Positions 1 through 15,281 of a DNA stretch of 64,000 nt are shown one piece after another. The stretch is from Eleginops maclovinus (Eukaryota; Chordata; Actinopteri; Perciformes; Eleginopidae). The notes under the pieces were generated by a model, which worked only from the letters and a program-made list of their open reading frames with translations, ran no database searches and had not been told where the DNA came from. Each line of letters opens with the position of its first letter. Positions within the stretch are counted from its first letter, which is position 1. The position numbers and the translations under genes are program-made. The stretch lies in assembly GCF_036324505.1 (NCBI RefSeq), contig NC_086351.1, positions 7,930,001 through 7,994,000 of the forward strand, in the 5' to 3' direction.

Positions 1-1391
1 AACCCGTGAACGCATCATAGTTGAGAACTAAGCAGCTAGAGAGATAGATATTTAACGTTTTTGGAGATCAGAAACAGAGCTCAATAAATATTGGACTTAA
101 GTTCTTTAGATTGGTAAAAACACAACTAAAAGTAGGTGCTAGTGTTACTCTGTGTCTGCTACATGTTTAACACATTCATCATTTCTATTCAATATGGTTT
201 TAACATAACGCTGCCCCTGAGAGGACAAAATTCCATTAACACAGGATTAAAGCAACACACAGCATCACACTAAGACAAACAATCCCAATGCAGAGTATTA
301 CATTACGTTTTAGAGTCCAAACTGTATTTATATTCAACTACAGTGCTGTGAAGAAAGACTGCTGTAAGGGAAACAAAAATGAAAGGCTGCTGCTCGGATA
401 GAGTCAAAATTAAATGAGATTATTGGCAAGAACGCACCGCAGCGGGTTAAACAGTGTAGTTGAAAAGCCTTTTCAACAGAGCAACAGATAAAAAATGGCA
501 TTGGCAGGTTTGTCATTGTCACGATGTATTTACTGTAATTTCATAAATAACGGAGCTGATGAGAACAAGCAATACATTTTCTACTTCAAGCCGCTGAAAG
601 TTGAAAAAGCGTTTGAAGTTACCGGAGCTCTCAGAGCCGGAGGCGAATTGTTTTACATATCAATTTCTCGCGTTCGATTAAAGTTGCATCTAATTAACAG
701 CTCTAAGGTTTGCAGCCGGGATGAGTCATTCCTGTCTCCAAATATAACCTAATTTTTCATCACGACGCAGAATAACACACCTTCAACATTAACACGTTAC
801 TTCATGCATAACATCACTCTCTACTGGGGCTGCAGCTAACGAACAGTTTACCTAATCATCTCTTGATCACACGTAAAACAGTTATTAGATATAAAATGAC
901 TTCAAATTGTTATTTCTTTATAAAAACAAAATGTAATCTTACTGTTTCTGTTTCAGTTTTAACATGCATTATGATATGGCAACCATATTCAAAAGTACAA
1001 TGTATCAAATCTATCTTCATAACAATAAAGTTTTCGACTTGTATGAATTAAATCAAAGGTTAATGTTACAATGAATTAAATGTTTACAAAAACTGAATTC
1101 ATGAAGATAGCAGGAAATATAAACTTTGACATTTTAGTACTACAGGACTCATACTGTGTCTAAATTGCAGTTTTGGTGTTACTGCTGCAGTCTTTTCTCC
1201 ACTTTCGTTCACATATTCACACTCCGAAATTAATATTGACGCTCATTTTCACGGCACAGATGCTGCACTTGGCGTGAGTGACAGAGAAAAGCGTGAGTAA
1301 TAATAGTCTTTCTCTGTGAGTGTTATAAATGTGTGTGAAGATAAATGTGTCTGCCAAAGAGAAATGCATGTGTGCAAAAGTAAGAGTTAAA

Positions 1392-1395
<4 letters not shown>
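1..1395. other. Intergenic, no gene seen
   Basis: AT-rich sequence with short chance ORFs only. I see no splice-framed coding stretch, RNA gene or recognisable mobile element. Confidence 0.5.

Positions 1396-1487
<92 letters not shown>
1396..1487. repeat. (TG)n microsatellite, about 46 units
   Basis: An uninterrupted TG dinucleotide array lies in intergenic DNA. All long ORFs here (poly-Cys/Val or His/Thr) are artefacts of the repeat. Arrays of this length are highly mutable. Confidence 0.98.
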
Positions 1488-1488
<1 letters not shown>

Positions 1489-2641
1489 TTTGTGAGAGCG
1501 AGATAGAGTGTGTGATAGGTGGCGATGATTAGGTCAGTGGTGAATGCTGGGAGCTGCAGATGGCTGGTAATGTCTTGTGGCGCTGAATTCATTTCTCTTG
1601 ACATCTTTGATTTGTCGTTATGACACAAGCAGAGTATTTTTGTAGTCTGATAGCTCAGCCCCCCCGAGGCTCAGTGCGATCCTGATCAAGAGTAAGCTTG
1701 GACCGTGAATGAAATGTGATGAGTTCATTCCTGAAACGCTTAAATTGGATATTTATTTTCCAAGGTACAGGTTGGAAATACAAATCTTGGGCAGTGTATC
1801 AATGGAGTTGGTGTCTAAGGTGGATTTGTCATTTTAGAAAACTCCTCGCACCGCAAGAAAGCAAACACTGCAACCATGCAAGTGAGAGATGAAGTCGAGG
1901 CCAGTGCTTTATAAATCAATAAAACTAAACTCCAGCACTTCTGCAGACATCAATATGATCTGTGTCATAACCTGTACGCTGTCATAGGGGCATTTTTTCA
2001 GAAACTCCACTGGAGAACAAATTAAAAAATGTCTTTCTATATAATTATTCCTCATAGCCCGCTGAACTGCACATAAAAAAGCCCTGCAGCGCACACCAAT
2101 ACAAATCTGACTTTGTTTTAATGATCAATCCACTAAATGGCCACTGAGATCTCGGTTGGAGAGTCTTTTCTGCTCTCATGGGCGCATAATGGGTTGCATT
2201 CTGGGTAGGGTCAGCATAGCCCACGCGCTTGCTCTGTTTGAAGATCTCCCCCCATAAGACTCAGTCAACAAACACCTACGCTCATAATAAAGCTTGTTCA
2301 TACCACAGGAGATTACACTTAGCCGCGTAAATGCTCATTTCTGATCAGCTCGCCAAAGTAGTTTGTGTACATGTATAACATTTACTGTAGGAGGATGTAC
2401 ACACTGCGGAAACATTTAATAGCTGTGATAAACTGTAGTCGTTTAACACGTGCAGTTCATGGAAGTTCATGGATAGTCTGTAGTAGACTCTAAGTCTTGA
2501 TAAAACGAGAAATGTCCCAGAAAAAGTAGCTTTAGGTGAGCAATTTAAAATACTTCCATAAACTTTGTTTTTGCATTAAAAGTAACCTTTAATTATTGGA
2601 ATTTTAGTGCATTAAATATGGAAGCAGGGTGAGGTCGGTAG
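1488..2641. other. Intergenic, no gene seen
   Basis: Single-copy-looking AT-rich sequence between two dinucleotide arrays. Nothing coding or repetitive is recognised. Confidence 0.5.
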
Positions 2642-7271
<4,630 letters not shown>

Positions 7272-7286
7272 CTATAGAGCTCCTGC
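7272..7286 (+). repeat. Left terminal inverted repeat
   Basis: CTATAGAGCTCCTGC is the exact reverse complement of 8509-8523. The inner arm includes the E-box palindrome TCACGTGA at 7308-7315 and a CCATTTTGGCAGTC block at about 7334-7347. Confidence 0.85.
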
Positions 7287-7389
7287 AGGTGATGTCATAT
7301 ATGCTGGTCACGTGACGAGATACGACAGGGGCAGCCATTTTGGCAGTCATCGCGGCAGTAAATTGACAGGCACTGGCAGACTGTCAAGG

Positions 7390-8046
7390 ATGGTGGATAA
7401 CTGCTGTGCACCAGGTTGCACAAATAGGCGTGGGAAAAAGAAAGGTGTATCGTATTATCGCATTCCTAAAGACGCGGAGAGGAGGGAGAAGTGGATTGGA
7501 GCGATTAAAAGAGCCAGGAGCCTTCAGAAAAAGACTGAAAGATGGGACCCCCCGGCCGTTGGCTTTCGCTTATGCAGTGATCACTTCATATCAGGTGGGT
7601 GAAGGAATACAGTACAATGCTACAAAAAGTTTCTGGTCAGTTTAATTAAATTTAATTAGTTTAATTTAAGAAGTAGCACCCAGTTATTATAGCTAACGGA
7701 CACTGTGATGTCCCTTTTTAACTCAACAAGTGTGGCTCTGGCGCAGCCTAGCCAGTTAGCAAGTTAGCTTGTAGCAAGCTAGTGGTAAACAAACCCGTGT
7801 TGAAATATTCCTTCTTATTTTGTAGGGAGAAAGAGTGATAATCCGTTGAGTCCGGATTTTATCCCCTCAATTTTCGATTACCTTCCATCTCCAGAGAAGA
7901 GGAGACATAAAACGAGACTGGAGGTTTTTAACAGAAGGCAGCCAGCCACTTTGGTTGAGTACGATCAAAAATACAAACTAGCAAGTTACAGATGCACTGC
8001 AGTAGCTATCCAAGCTAAAAAACATGCTAACGTGACACTTCCGTAG
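7390..8046 (+). pseudogene. Truncated THAP-domain transposase ORF (transposon-borne)
   Basis: Two exons join in phase: 7390-7594 (donor AG|GTGGGT) and 7826-8046 (acceptor TTTTGTAG), giving about 141 residues. Residues 1-68 form a THAP zinc-coordinating DNA-binding domain: MVDNCCAPGC supplies the first cysteine pair, W and P residues sit mid-domain, and CSDHF supplies the final C-x2-H, followed by a DFIPSIF box. THAP domains bind the ends of their own transposons in related families. The frame stops at 8044-8046 inside a tandem duplication, so no catalytic DDE region is present. An in-frame upstream extension to 7312 exists; I chose the Met immediately before the first Cys pair. It is more probably a transposon fragment than a host THAP gene, because it lies wholly inside the TIRs. 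Confidence 0.75.
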
Positions 8047-8088
8047 CTAGCCAAGCTAATAAACAAACAATGCTAACGTGACACTGCC
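8002..8088 (+). repeat. Imperfect tandem duplication at the transposon centre
   Basis: Two units of about 41 and 46 bp, both starting GTAGCTA and ending GCTAACGTGACACT, lie side by side between the two inward ORFs. The second unit contains the THAP ORF stop. The position suggests a scar at the internal-deletion junction. Confidence 0.7.
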
Positions 8089-8116
8089 TATCAAACTGGA
8101 ATAATTTAATACTTAC

Positions 8117-8464
8117 CCTTGCAGTGATGATGCCGAAGTTTTTGGATGTAAGACTCCACAGTTGAATGTTGTTTACGAAGCCGGACTGACACCATTTGTA
8201 AGCCTCCAAGCTTTTGTACGCTCTGAGGGAGTCTCCTGAGTACACTGATGGAAAGCTTACAAGATAGCTGTGGATGTCTGCGTAGCGCAAGTCGGGTACA
8301 TCGTCTTCAGAGCAGGAGGTTATGCTCTTGAAAAGCACACCGGGTGAATTATATGGGTCGCTTATATTTAATCTCTCTAATTTTGTACTATAAAGCCGAA
8401 TTTCACTTGAATTAAAATGAGAAGTATACTCGCTCGGTAAGAAAACACTGGCACCGGTGGTCAT
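8117..8464 (-). pseudogene. N-terminal exon of YqaJ/SWIM-type transposon protein
   Basis: A minus-strand ORF opens with MTTGASVFLPSEY near 8464 and stays open to a consensus splice donor (GTAAGT, at 8111-8116), about 116 residues. It contains ADIHSYLV and RAYKSLEAYK blocks. I associate these with the region upstream of the YqaJ nuclease domain in fish repeat-borne proteins. No downstream exon remains in the element, so the nuclease core is missing. It lies just inside the right TIR and converges on the THAP ORF. It could alternatively be a domesticated fragment, but nothing indicates selection on this copy. Confidence 0.6.
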
Positions 8465-8508
8465 GTTGACTGCCAAAATGGTGGCTCCCAACCAAAAGTC
8501 ACGTGACC

Positions 8509-8523
8509 GCAGGAGCTCTATAG
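8509..8523 (-). repeat. Right terminal inverted repeat
   Basis: This 15-bp sequence is the perfect inverse of the left end. The inner arm repeats the TCACGTGA palindrome (8499-8506) and the inverse of the CCATTTTGGCAGTC block (8468-8481). Confidence 0.85.
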
Positions 8524-9074
8524 AGTGACAAGGGCATCGGTGCCAAAACCATCCCCAATTAGACAAAACAATCTAAATCGATGACAGGAAGTTGGACACA
8601 ATGTCCTGTTTAATGACATTAAAACACAATTATCCGGACCTCCTACCCTTCCCTCCTCCACACAGAGAAATCTCTGTGCTGGGATGGATGATGATCGCTG
8701 TTCACGCACAAGACCCCTCAGCAAGAAGAACCAAGGCGCATTTCACCAAAAATCCGCAATAAAAAATGTGAAATGTTGCCTGAACGCTAATTTTAAACAA
8801 AAAGCGTACATTTTCAAATCCATATTTCGACTTATTCCTTGATTCACTTCGGGTACATCTTTAGGGGTCATTCTGTCGCGCAGTTCAGGCCTTAGAACTC
8901 GTTTTTTTAGGTAAATATCGAGTTGCATCAAAAACACATGTAAATCTTCCTGCTATCTTGCACCCGGATGGACGGTCAAAAACAGCACGAAACGAGGAAA
9001 TGAGGGTAATTAATGCATTAAAAGGGAAGATTGAGGTAAATTGCACATTTACGCACCATTATACCGTTTCTTAC
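8524..9074. other. Intergenic, no gene seen
   Basis: Flank of the transposon. Minus-strand open frames of 64-68 codons have no recognisable content. Confidence 0.4.
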
Positions 9075-9300
9075 CTTGTTGGTGGGAAGGTCAGCGTTTT
9101 TTAGGGTGACCGGGATTCGCGTTTTTTCCGTGCAGGGAGTCACCCCGAGTACCTGAAGCAAAAGGGTCCTGTGATGTGCACTGACGTAGTAGCGGAGAGC
9201 TGCACCCTCCTCCCCTCCGCCCCCTTCACTTACTACACAGCATCCCTCTTGGACAGAGACACCGCCCCCTCCTCCTCCTCCAGCAGACACCACCTCTCCA
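9075..9300 (-). other. Possible 5' UTR exon of an unseen minus-strand gene
   Basis: A GC-rich stretch ends on the minus strand in CCAACAAG|GTAAGAAA, a near-perfect splice donor at 9074/9075. The frame is open but has no ATG, which suits an untranslated first exon. No matching downstream coding exon was found at lower coordinates, so the gene would continue beyond position 1. In human the locus beyond MTMR11 holds SF3B4 and SV2A, but nothing here identifies either. The upstream boundary is arbitrary. Confidence 0.3.
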
Positions 9301-12300
9301 AAAGAAGAGGGGGGTTTGCAGCTGGTGGATGAAACCTGAGACGATGAAGGCGATTTATTTTTCCTTCTAAATGTTTTTATTATTGGTGAGGCGAAATGTT
9401 ACAAGGTCACACTTTAAAGAGTGTCCACACAACCAGGTGGGAACCGTGATCTCCACGTTCGTGATCAGTGTACCTCAGTTGGACTGTCATTGGCTCCATA
9501 TGCACCAAATGGTTGGTGCAATGAACTGTGCAAGACGAGCCTCTCCCTGCACGTGCCTTGGCTCGTGCCTATAATTGGCCATGTTAGGAAGAGAATACAA
9601 ATGACAAGGATGCCCCCAGTGGAAAACAACTGACATCCTTTTAATTGTCTGACTTTCTGACACTATATACTTAAACCATGAGATAGAAATGACATATGAT
9701 CCTATAATACGGCAATGAAGTCTGAAAATAAACAGTAAAAAGTTCCAAAAACAATTAATATAACAAATTTCATATAACTAAAGTCCATCCTTTATCACAA
9801 AGTCTGCCAATATTCAGATTTAACCCAATTGCTTTCATTTGGTACAAAATGTTAAAATATTATTTGTTTATTCTATACAATCAGATACTTTCAATTCACC
9901 AAAAGCAACCAGACAATTGTATTTCTGGGCTCTTTTAATAAGGATTATACAAATAGATCAGTTTTCCACTATAAATTGCCACATGTCTTATATTTAGGAA
10001 CTGCTTACACACATACACAACTATTTTAAAATGTATGGGATGTAAGAATCCTTATCTCATGCCTTCTAGAAAAAAAACATAAATGCTTTTCTTTTTCCTC
10101 TTAGGAAATTAACATCTCTGATTGGTCCCAAACAAAATGACCTTCTTTCATGACCACTTACGTGTTTAAAGCCTCCTGACAGTCCAGCTGTCGTTTGATT
10201 GTCTCCACATCAGATGATGCCTTTCATGTCCCTTCAGGTTTTCAGCTGCTTTTGTCTGTCTGGGCCATCTATTGATCAGCTGCTATCTGCAGGCTCCATG
10301 CAGCACCTCCATCCTCTGTCCACCTCTGTGTGACTGTGTGAGGAGAGATTAAGCAGAGTGCTGTTTAAGTGACGAAAGGACACAATATTGGTGGGGGAAG
10401 ATGCATTTGCTTTACCCTATTTCAAAAGCTGCAGGGTACTCAAACTTTACTTTAGTAATTTGATAACGTTTTGCTTCTTTCCACTTTTACCTTACTGCAC
10501 CTCAGAGGCATATGTTGTAGTTTTCTCTCTCCTTCATTTCCCTGACAAAATGAGTTACTTGTTGACTAGACTTACTCTCCCATGTTAATATAAATTATCA
10601 ATGATGATGTTTTGTTATAGTTTAAGCTACCCAACAGTCAATAAAATAAAATGATTTAACTAAACATTTAACAGATGCGACATTATTGATGTTATATGCA
10701 CCATTCTCATTCAAAATGAGTGTTTTTAGTCATTTAAGTAAAAATTTTGCCGGTATTCATGTACTTTATTATAAGGAAGGTTTTGAATGAAGTACTTTAC
10801 TTGTAACATAGTAGGCCTGTTTAAAATAACTTGCAAAAGAGAAAAACTACTCCACCTCGCAGTAAAATTATATATTGTCTTCAAGATGAACTGACAATTA
10901 GATGTCTATGAGACACAGAAAGTATATTATAGAGGGTTTGCATTGGTTTTAACAAAAATACTAAAAGGTTCCAATGGTTTTGAGCACTTTGCAGTCAATC
11001 ATTTTCTGCTTTGTTTCCCTTGACATTATCCTGGCAGTCATGTTGACACCCTTGTAGCTTCAGATCCAGATACAAACAACTGCTGTGATTGAATTTGACA
11101 TCAAGGCAAGAGCAGAGCTTCTACCCACGCTGTTCAAAATTAAACATCAAAAACAATATCTAGCTTAGTATTTCACTACTTATTCACGTTTCCTTAACTA
11201 AGCCTGCCATTCGATGCCTGTAAAGAGTTTAGACAAAAATAATTACTTAAAAAAACGTAATATTAAGAAGTACAGATAAGTTAAACTGACAGACACATGT
11301 GTTTTTGTCAGTGAGCCGCATAATCACGTGACATTGTGCATGGTAGAAAATGGAAGATAGGCAAGGCTCTCCATCTCTTGCCCTGTAGAGGAACCTGTTG
11401 GAAATGTTTCAGAGATCAACATAGATAATCACATTTCCCCGCAGCACCGGCAGCTGCCTGGCTGAAGCCCTGACTATCCACATCATCACCTACACAAACC
11501 AAAATACACTCCCAGAAACAGTGTGTCTGCAGCTGTGTCCTCTTTACCTGCCATGACAAAAAGCAATTGGTCATGCCTGGTTGACACACAATTTAATTTC
11601 CAAACAGGATGACATTTCCTGGACACAATACGCCGGTTTGATAGCGTGCCTCTCTCAGGCCTTATCTGCTGCTGTAAATGTAATGTAATAACTCAGCAGC
11701 AAATAAACACTTTATGTAAGACTACCTAAAAGGTACATGTTCAACATCTTAATATCTCATCTTGTGTCCATAGTTAAATATTGCAGTATTAACCATGATC
11801 CAATGTGACTCATTCATCTCTATGACGCATTCAATGTCAGTCAAATATTTGCAATCCTTTGAGAGCTTACTGTAGGATACTGTGTTGATAATGAACATTA
11901 TTATTATTTGTCCCCAATGGAAAAAAAGGTTTATAGACTCTCAAACTTGTAGTTTGTTGCCATCTGATGGTTACATCCTGTTGTGCTTACAATGTAAACT
12001 GTCATATTATACTATACTCAGTATTATATTACATTTATTTAAAAACTTTAAAAAATAGTTATTAAATATAGAGAAATAATCGTACTTGACTTCTTTAGTA
12101 TTTGGTTTAAAACGTTTTAAATAAGTAACATTATATTTTCTAACATGCAGGTTTGAATGATATGACTGAGAGTAGCTTATAACAGAAACAAAGAGGACAT
12201 GAACATATGAAATGAATATTAAATACGAAAAATAAACGTTTTTTGTATTTGTTTATATAGTATTTATTTATTAGAAGAATGGAAATAGGTTTTTGATTTT

Positions 12301-12854
12301 TAAATATGCTTAGGTAGAGACCTCTTTATGATACTTAATATATATATTTAACAAAATAGGGACAGGCCTATAGAATAAAATAAAACCCTCTTAAAAATAA
12401 ACATTTTAACTTATATTTCTTCATTAAAATAAAAATACATAAATAATCCAAATACAGGAAAGGTGGGCAATTCTGGGGAAAATGGCGTTCACTAAAATGT
12501 TAAATTGACACACAATAATATACAAATTGAAAATGAGTGTCAACAACCTATAATCATGCAACTCACTTCTAAACATGATTAAACCCGAGGTGTTGGTGAG
12601 GTTATTTATTTGTTGTGGTTGTGGTAAACATTCACAGTACCTTGGTTTGACATTAACTCTCCTATCAGCGGATGTTTTGATGTCATTTCAGAGTGCTGCT
12701 CCATTGGTCTCTGTGATTGATGCTAATGAGGCTCTCAGCAGTGCCTCCCTGAGGTCACTGTGAGAGCTGCTGAGCAAGAGGACAGGCACAGACGCTTTGT
12801 TTACCTCCATTCAAATGCCTGCAGATGATGATGATGGCACATCCTTCTCATTCG
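9301..12854. other. Intergenic, no gene seen
   Basis: About 3.5 kb of AT-rich DNA upstream of the RING gene. Only short chance ORFs are present, and no repeat family is recognised. Confidence 0.45.
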
Positions 12855-12864
12855 TATATTTAAA
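12855..12864 (+). promoter_or_regulatory. TATA-like box upstream of the RING gene
   Basis: TATATTTAAA lies about 175 bp before the chosen start codon. It would place a transcription start near 12,885-12,890, upstream of the short upstream ORF. The assignment rests on position and motif alone. Confidence 0.35.
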
Positions 12865-12982
12865 AACATAGCGTGGGAGTGTGTCGGTACAGGATCGGTT
12901 TTTTTTCGTGGTGCTGTTCTGAATTTACGGACAACAGAGACGGGTGGTGTCGTGCTTTCTGTCTTTACTTTTCTCTTTAATT

Positions 12983-13033
12983 ATGACGCTCGCCACAAAC
13001 CAGGTCGATGATTTTTTTTCGGTTTTACCATGA
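12983..13033 (+). other. Upstream ORF (16 codons) overlapping the RING gene start
   Basis: An ATG at 12983 opens a 16-codon frame that ends CCA TGA at 13031-13033. Its stop overlaps the next ATG (13030-13032) as ATGA. If transcribed, this uORF would be read first, and the main start would depend on leaky scanning or reinitiation. Confidence 0.5.
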
Positions 13034-15281
13034 TAGGAGCCGGCATGGATCTGCTGTGGAGGATCTTAGCAGCTCTCAGCTTCGACTGCTTTAAAGATTC
13101 ATCGTCGTCAAAGTGAGTGATCTACCTATATTTCACCGGAAATAACCTAAAAATCCTGATTCATTCTGAGAGTACAGCTGTGTGGGTCCGTGGCCACCAG
13201 TAAGGACTTCATTAGGCATCTTAACCAATCTCCTGTGGATTCATTTTACCCATACATGTGCTTGTAAGCTATATTTAAAGGTTGAAAATAATCATTTGAT
13301 ACTCGGGATTATAGTACTGGTGTAATCCAAGCTGCAAAGGGCAAGGCTCAATAACTGAGGGGGGATTTGATATGTGACATGATTTAATTACAAATCAGGC
13401 AGAAATATATTAAAATAAATAAGGATAAATATCGACCTTCCCTTCGCAGTTGTTATAGCAACAGGTTTTATGAGGCATTGTTTTCTGAATGCATCTGAAA
13501 ATATTGTCAAATCCAGAAATATTAACATCATAGGAACCCTGAGCTCCATCTACTATCATTTGAAGAACATGGCTAATAAGGCTTCAGGCAACACAAGGTT
13601 CATTTTCCATAATTATACCCACCGCACCTTTTAATGAGCTGCAACAGACGTGTAGCAGACCGTTCCTGAGTCCAAGTCTGACACAGAACATACAGTCTCT
13701 TTGAAAAATTGGCATCCATTAATTTATACAATTACTCAATTAACTTAATGGCATTAGTCATTCAGCCACTGCCTGCCTGATGTTATGTGTATTATGTTAA
13801 AAGCCTTTCAACACCATCCCTTGTGTTTATTTATGTGTTCCTTTTATTATGAAATGTTTTTTTTAAAAGAAACACAAAGTCTCGAATTAAAGACAGATAA
13901 ATGCAGGCAGAAACACCTCCACAGTTGAAATTATTGCACAATCACCCAGCTCCACCCTAACTGAGGGCAGCTCAGGTCTAGTTTTACCAGTTATTTATTC
14001 ACTGGAACAAATCTGCACACAACATTGAATCTGTTTTTTGTGTGTGCACAGGTAAAGCCTGATGCCACTTTGTTCCCACGTGTCTCAAGCACAACTGCTG
14101 TCTCATGTTTCTAAGGTTTGGTTCAAGGAAGGCAGACGATTGGCTTCTAGTTTGGTCATTGATTTAATGCTATTAAGTCATTTTACCTACACAAATGTCA
14201 AACCCCCTGGTGCCAGTGTATATAATGTGAGGCTTTGCTGCTCAAACCCAGACTTAAGTTGACAGCTTCAATAGACTTGTCACTTGCTATTTTGCAGATC
14301 ATAAAATGACGCAATAAGTCAAGAAAATAACGTTAAGGTTAATCAATAATGAACATATCTTTAGTTAAGCCCCAGTTTGGCTTGCTTTAGATTTCAAGCT
14401 AATCTGCCCTTTAGAATAGCATGGATACACGTTATACTGTTTCAAACTAACATTTCGAGTAACAATTGGGTTTATTTATTTTCCTTGCTGTTTTCTGAGC
14501 CAGAAATCCCCATTTCCCTAGCATTAACATACACAAAACTATCTTTATACTGAAGGCTTTGACTGAGGGTTTTGTTCATAGCCTGATTTATATTACATTG
14601 TATTTCTAAGAGCACACAGCTGTTTATGGCTGTTGACATATTTTTCAAACTCATGGAGTTACTCAAAGAGATCCAAAAGGGACATTTTGTGATGGTATTG
14701 TTTAAAATATATACCCCATTTCCCTGATATAAATAATGATATAAAACAGTGTAAAGCAGAATATACTCTCCTATGAGAAGCCGGAACCAGACAACATATG
14801 ATATTTTTGCTTTAAAAACAACGGTTTCAACAGCTTATCCATTCACCAACCATTCATTTTGTCGAGTCATTGTTTCCACTCTACAATGTGTGACTCTTTT
14901 GTCCTTCTCGTCCTGACTGTCCCCCTTAGGTCTCCCACTAAGCAGGGCTCCAGTCAGGCTGGCAGTCTGGAGAGCAGCTCCCTGACCGGCTCCCTGTCTC
15001 TGGGCCCCGACGTGCCGCACTGCCAGTGCTGCATCTCCTACGAGGCCCGCCTGAAGCGCCTCTCCTGCGGACACCTCTACTGCGACCCCTGCTGCGACCA
15101 GATCGTCAACCTGGCCTTCGAAGATATCGAGGGCCTGTCCGAGTACCCCTGCCCCATGTGCAAGTCCATCCGGCAGCTGGGGGGCCCCTGCCCATCCTCC
15201 TCCGGGTACTTCTACGGGCCTGATGGCATCCTGCAGCAGGAGCAATGTACAGGGAAGGAGCATGGGAGTAGGTCGGGGTGA
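13030..15281 (+). CDS. Small C3HC4 RING-finger protein, probable E3 ubiquitin ligase (unnamed)
   Basis: Two coding exons, 13030-13112 (donor AA|GTGAGT) and 14930-15281 (acceptor CCCCCTTAG), join in phase to 144 residues plus stop. Residues 7-19 (DLLWRILAALSFD) are hydrophobic and could be a membrane-associating helix. Residues 29-57 are Ser/Gly/Leu-rich linker. The RING occupies residues 59-105 as C59-x2-C62-x11-C74-x-H76-x2-C79-x2-C82-x19-C102-x2-C105. RING domains of this form recruit E2 enzymes, so E3 activity is inferred. The C-terminus (GYFYGPDGILQQEQ) has no known domain. Met6 at 13045 is an alternative start. Exon 2 is clearly GC-richer than its surroundings and open on the antisense, which is a shadow. 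The gene converges on mtmr11. I do not recognise the orthologue. Confidence 0.8.
13113..14929 (+). other. Intron of the RING gene
   Basis: 1.8-kb intron with GT-AG ends and no embedded gene or recognised repeat. An open frame at 14,062-14,262 is not supported. Confidence 0.7.

Larger units (their letters stand above)
7272..8523. mobile_element. Internally deleted DNA transposon, ISL2EU-like (THAP + YqaJ)
   Basis: A 1,252-bp element is bounded by perfect 15-bp terminal inverted repeats (7272-7286 and 8509-8523). Subterminal inverted similarity continues inward: both ends carry GGTCACGTGAC-like and CCATTTTGGCAGTC blocks. From the left end a plus-strand THAP zinc-finger ORF reads inward. From the right end a minus-strand ORF resembling the N-terminal part of YqaJ-nuclease proteins reads inward. 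I recall ISL2EU (IS4EU) transposons as encoding a THAP-containing transposase and a separate YqaJ protein, and the arrangement fits. Both ORFs are truncated, so the copy lacks the catalytic parts and should be non-autonomous. The outermost CTATAG is a palindrome, so the target duplication (TA is possible) cannot be placed exactly. Family assignment is inference. Confidence 0.75.

Noticed and set aside
1323..1628. ORFs of poly-His/Thr or poly-Cys/Val across dinucleotide arrays (also 2593-2884, 31302-31677, 52566-53212)
   Set aside because: They are produced by the CA/TG repeats on both strands and have no independent coding evidence.
14835..15263. 142-codon minus-strand ORF opposite the RING exon
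   Set aside because: It is an antisense shadow of the GC-rich RING coding exon, which has clear zinc ligands and correct splicing on the plus strand.
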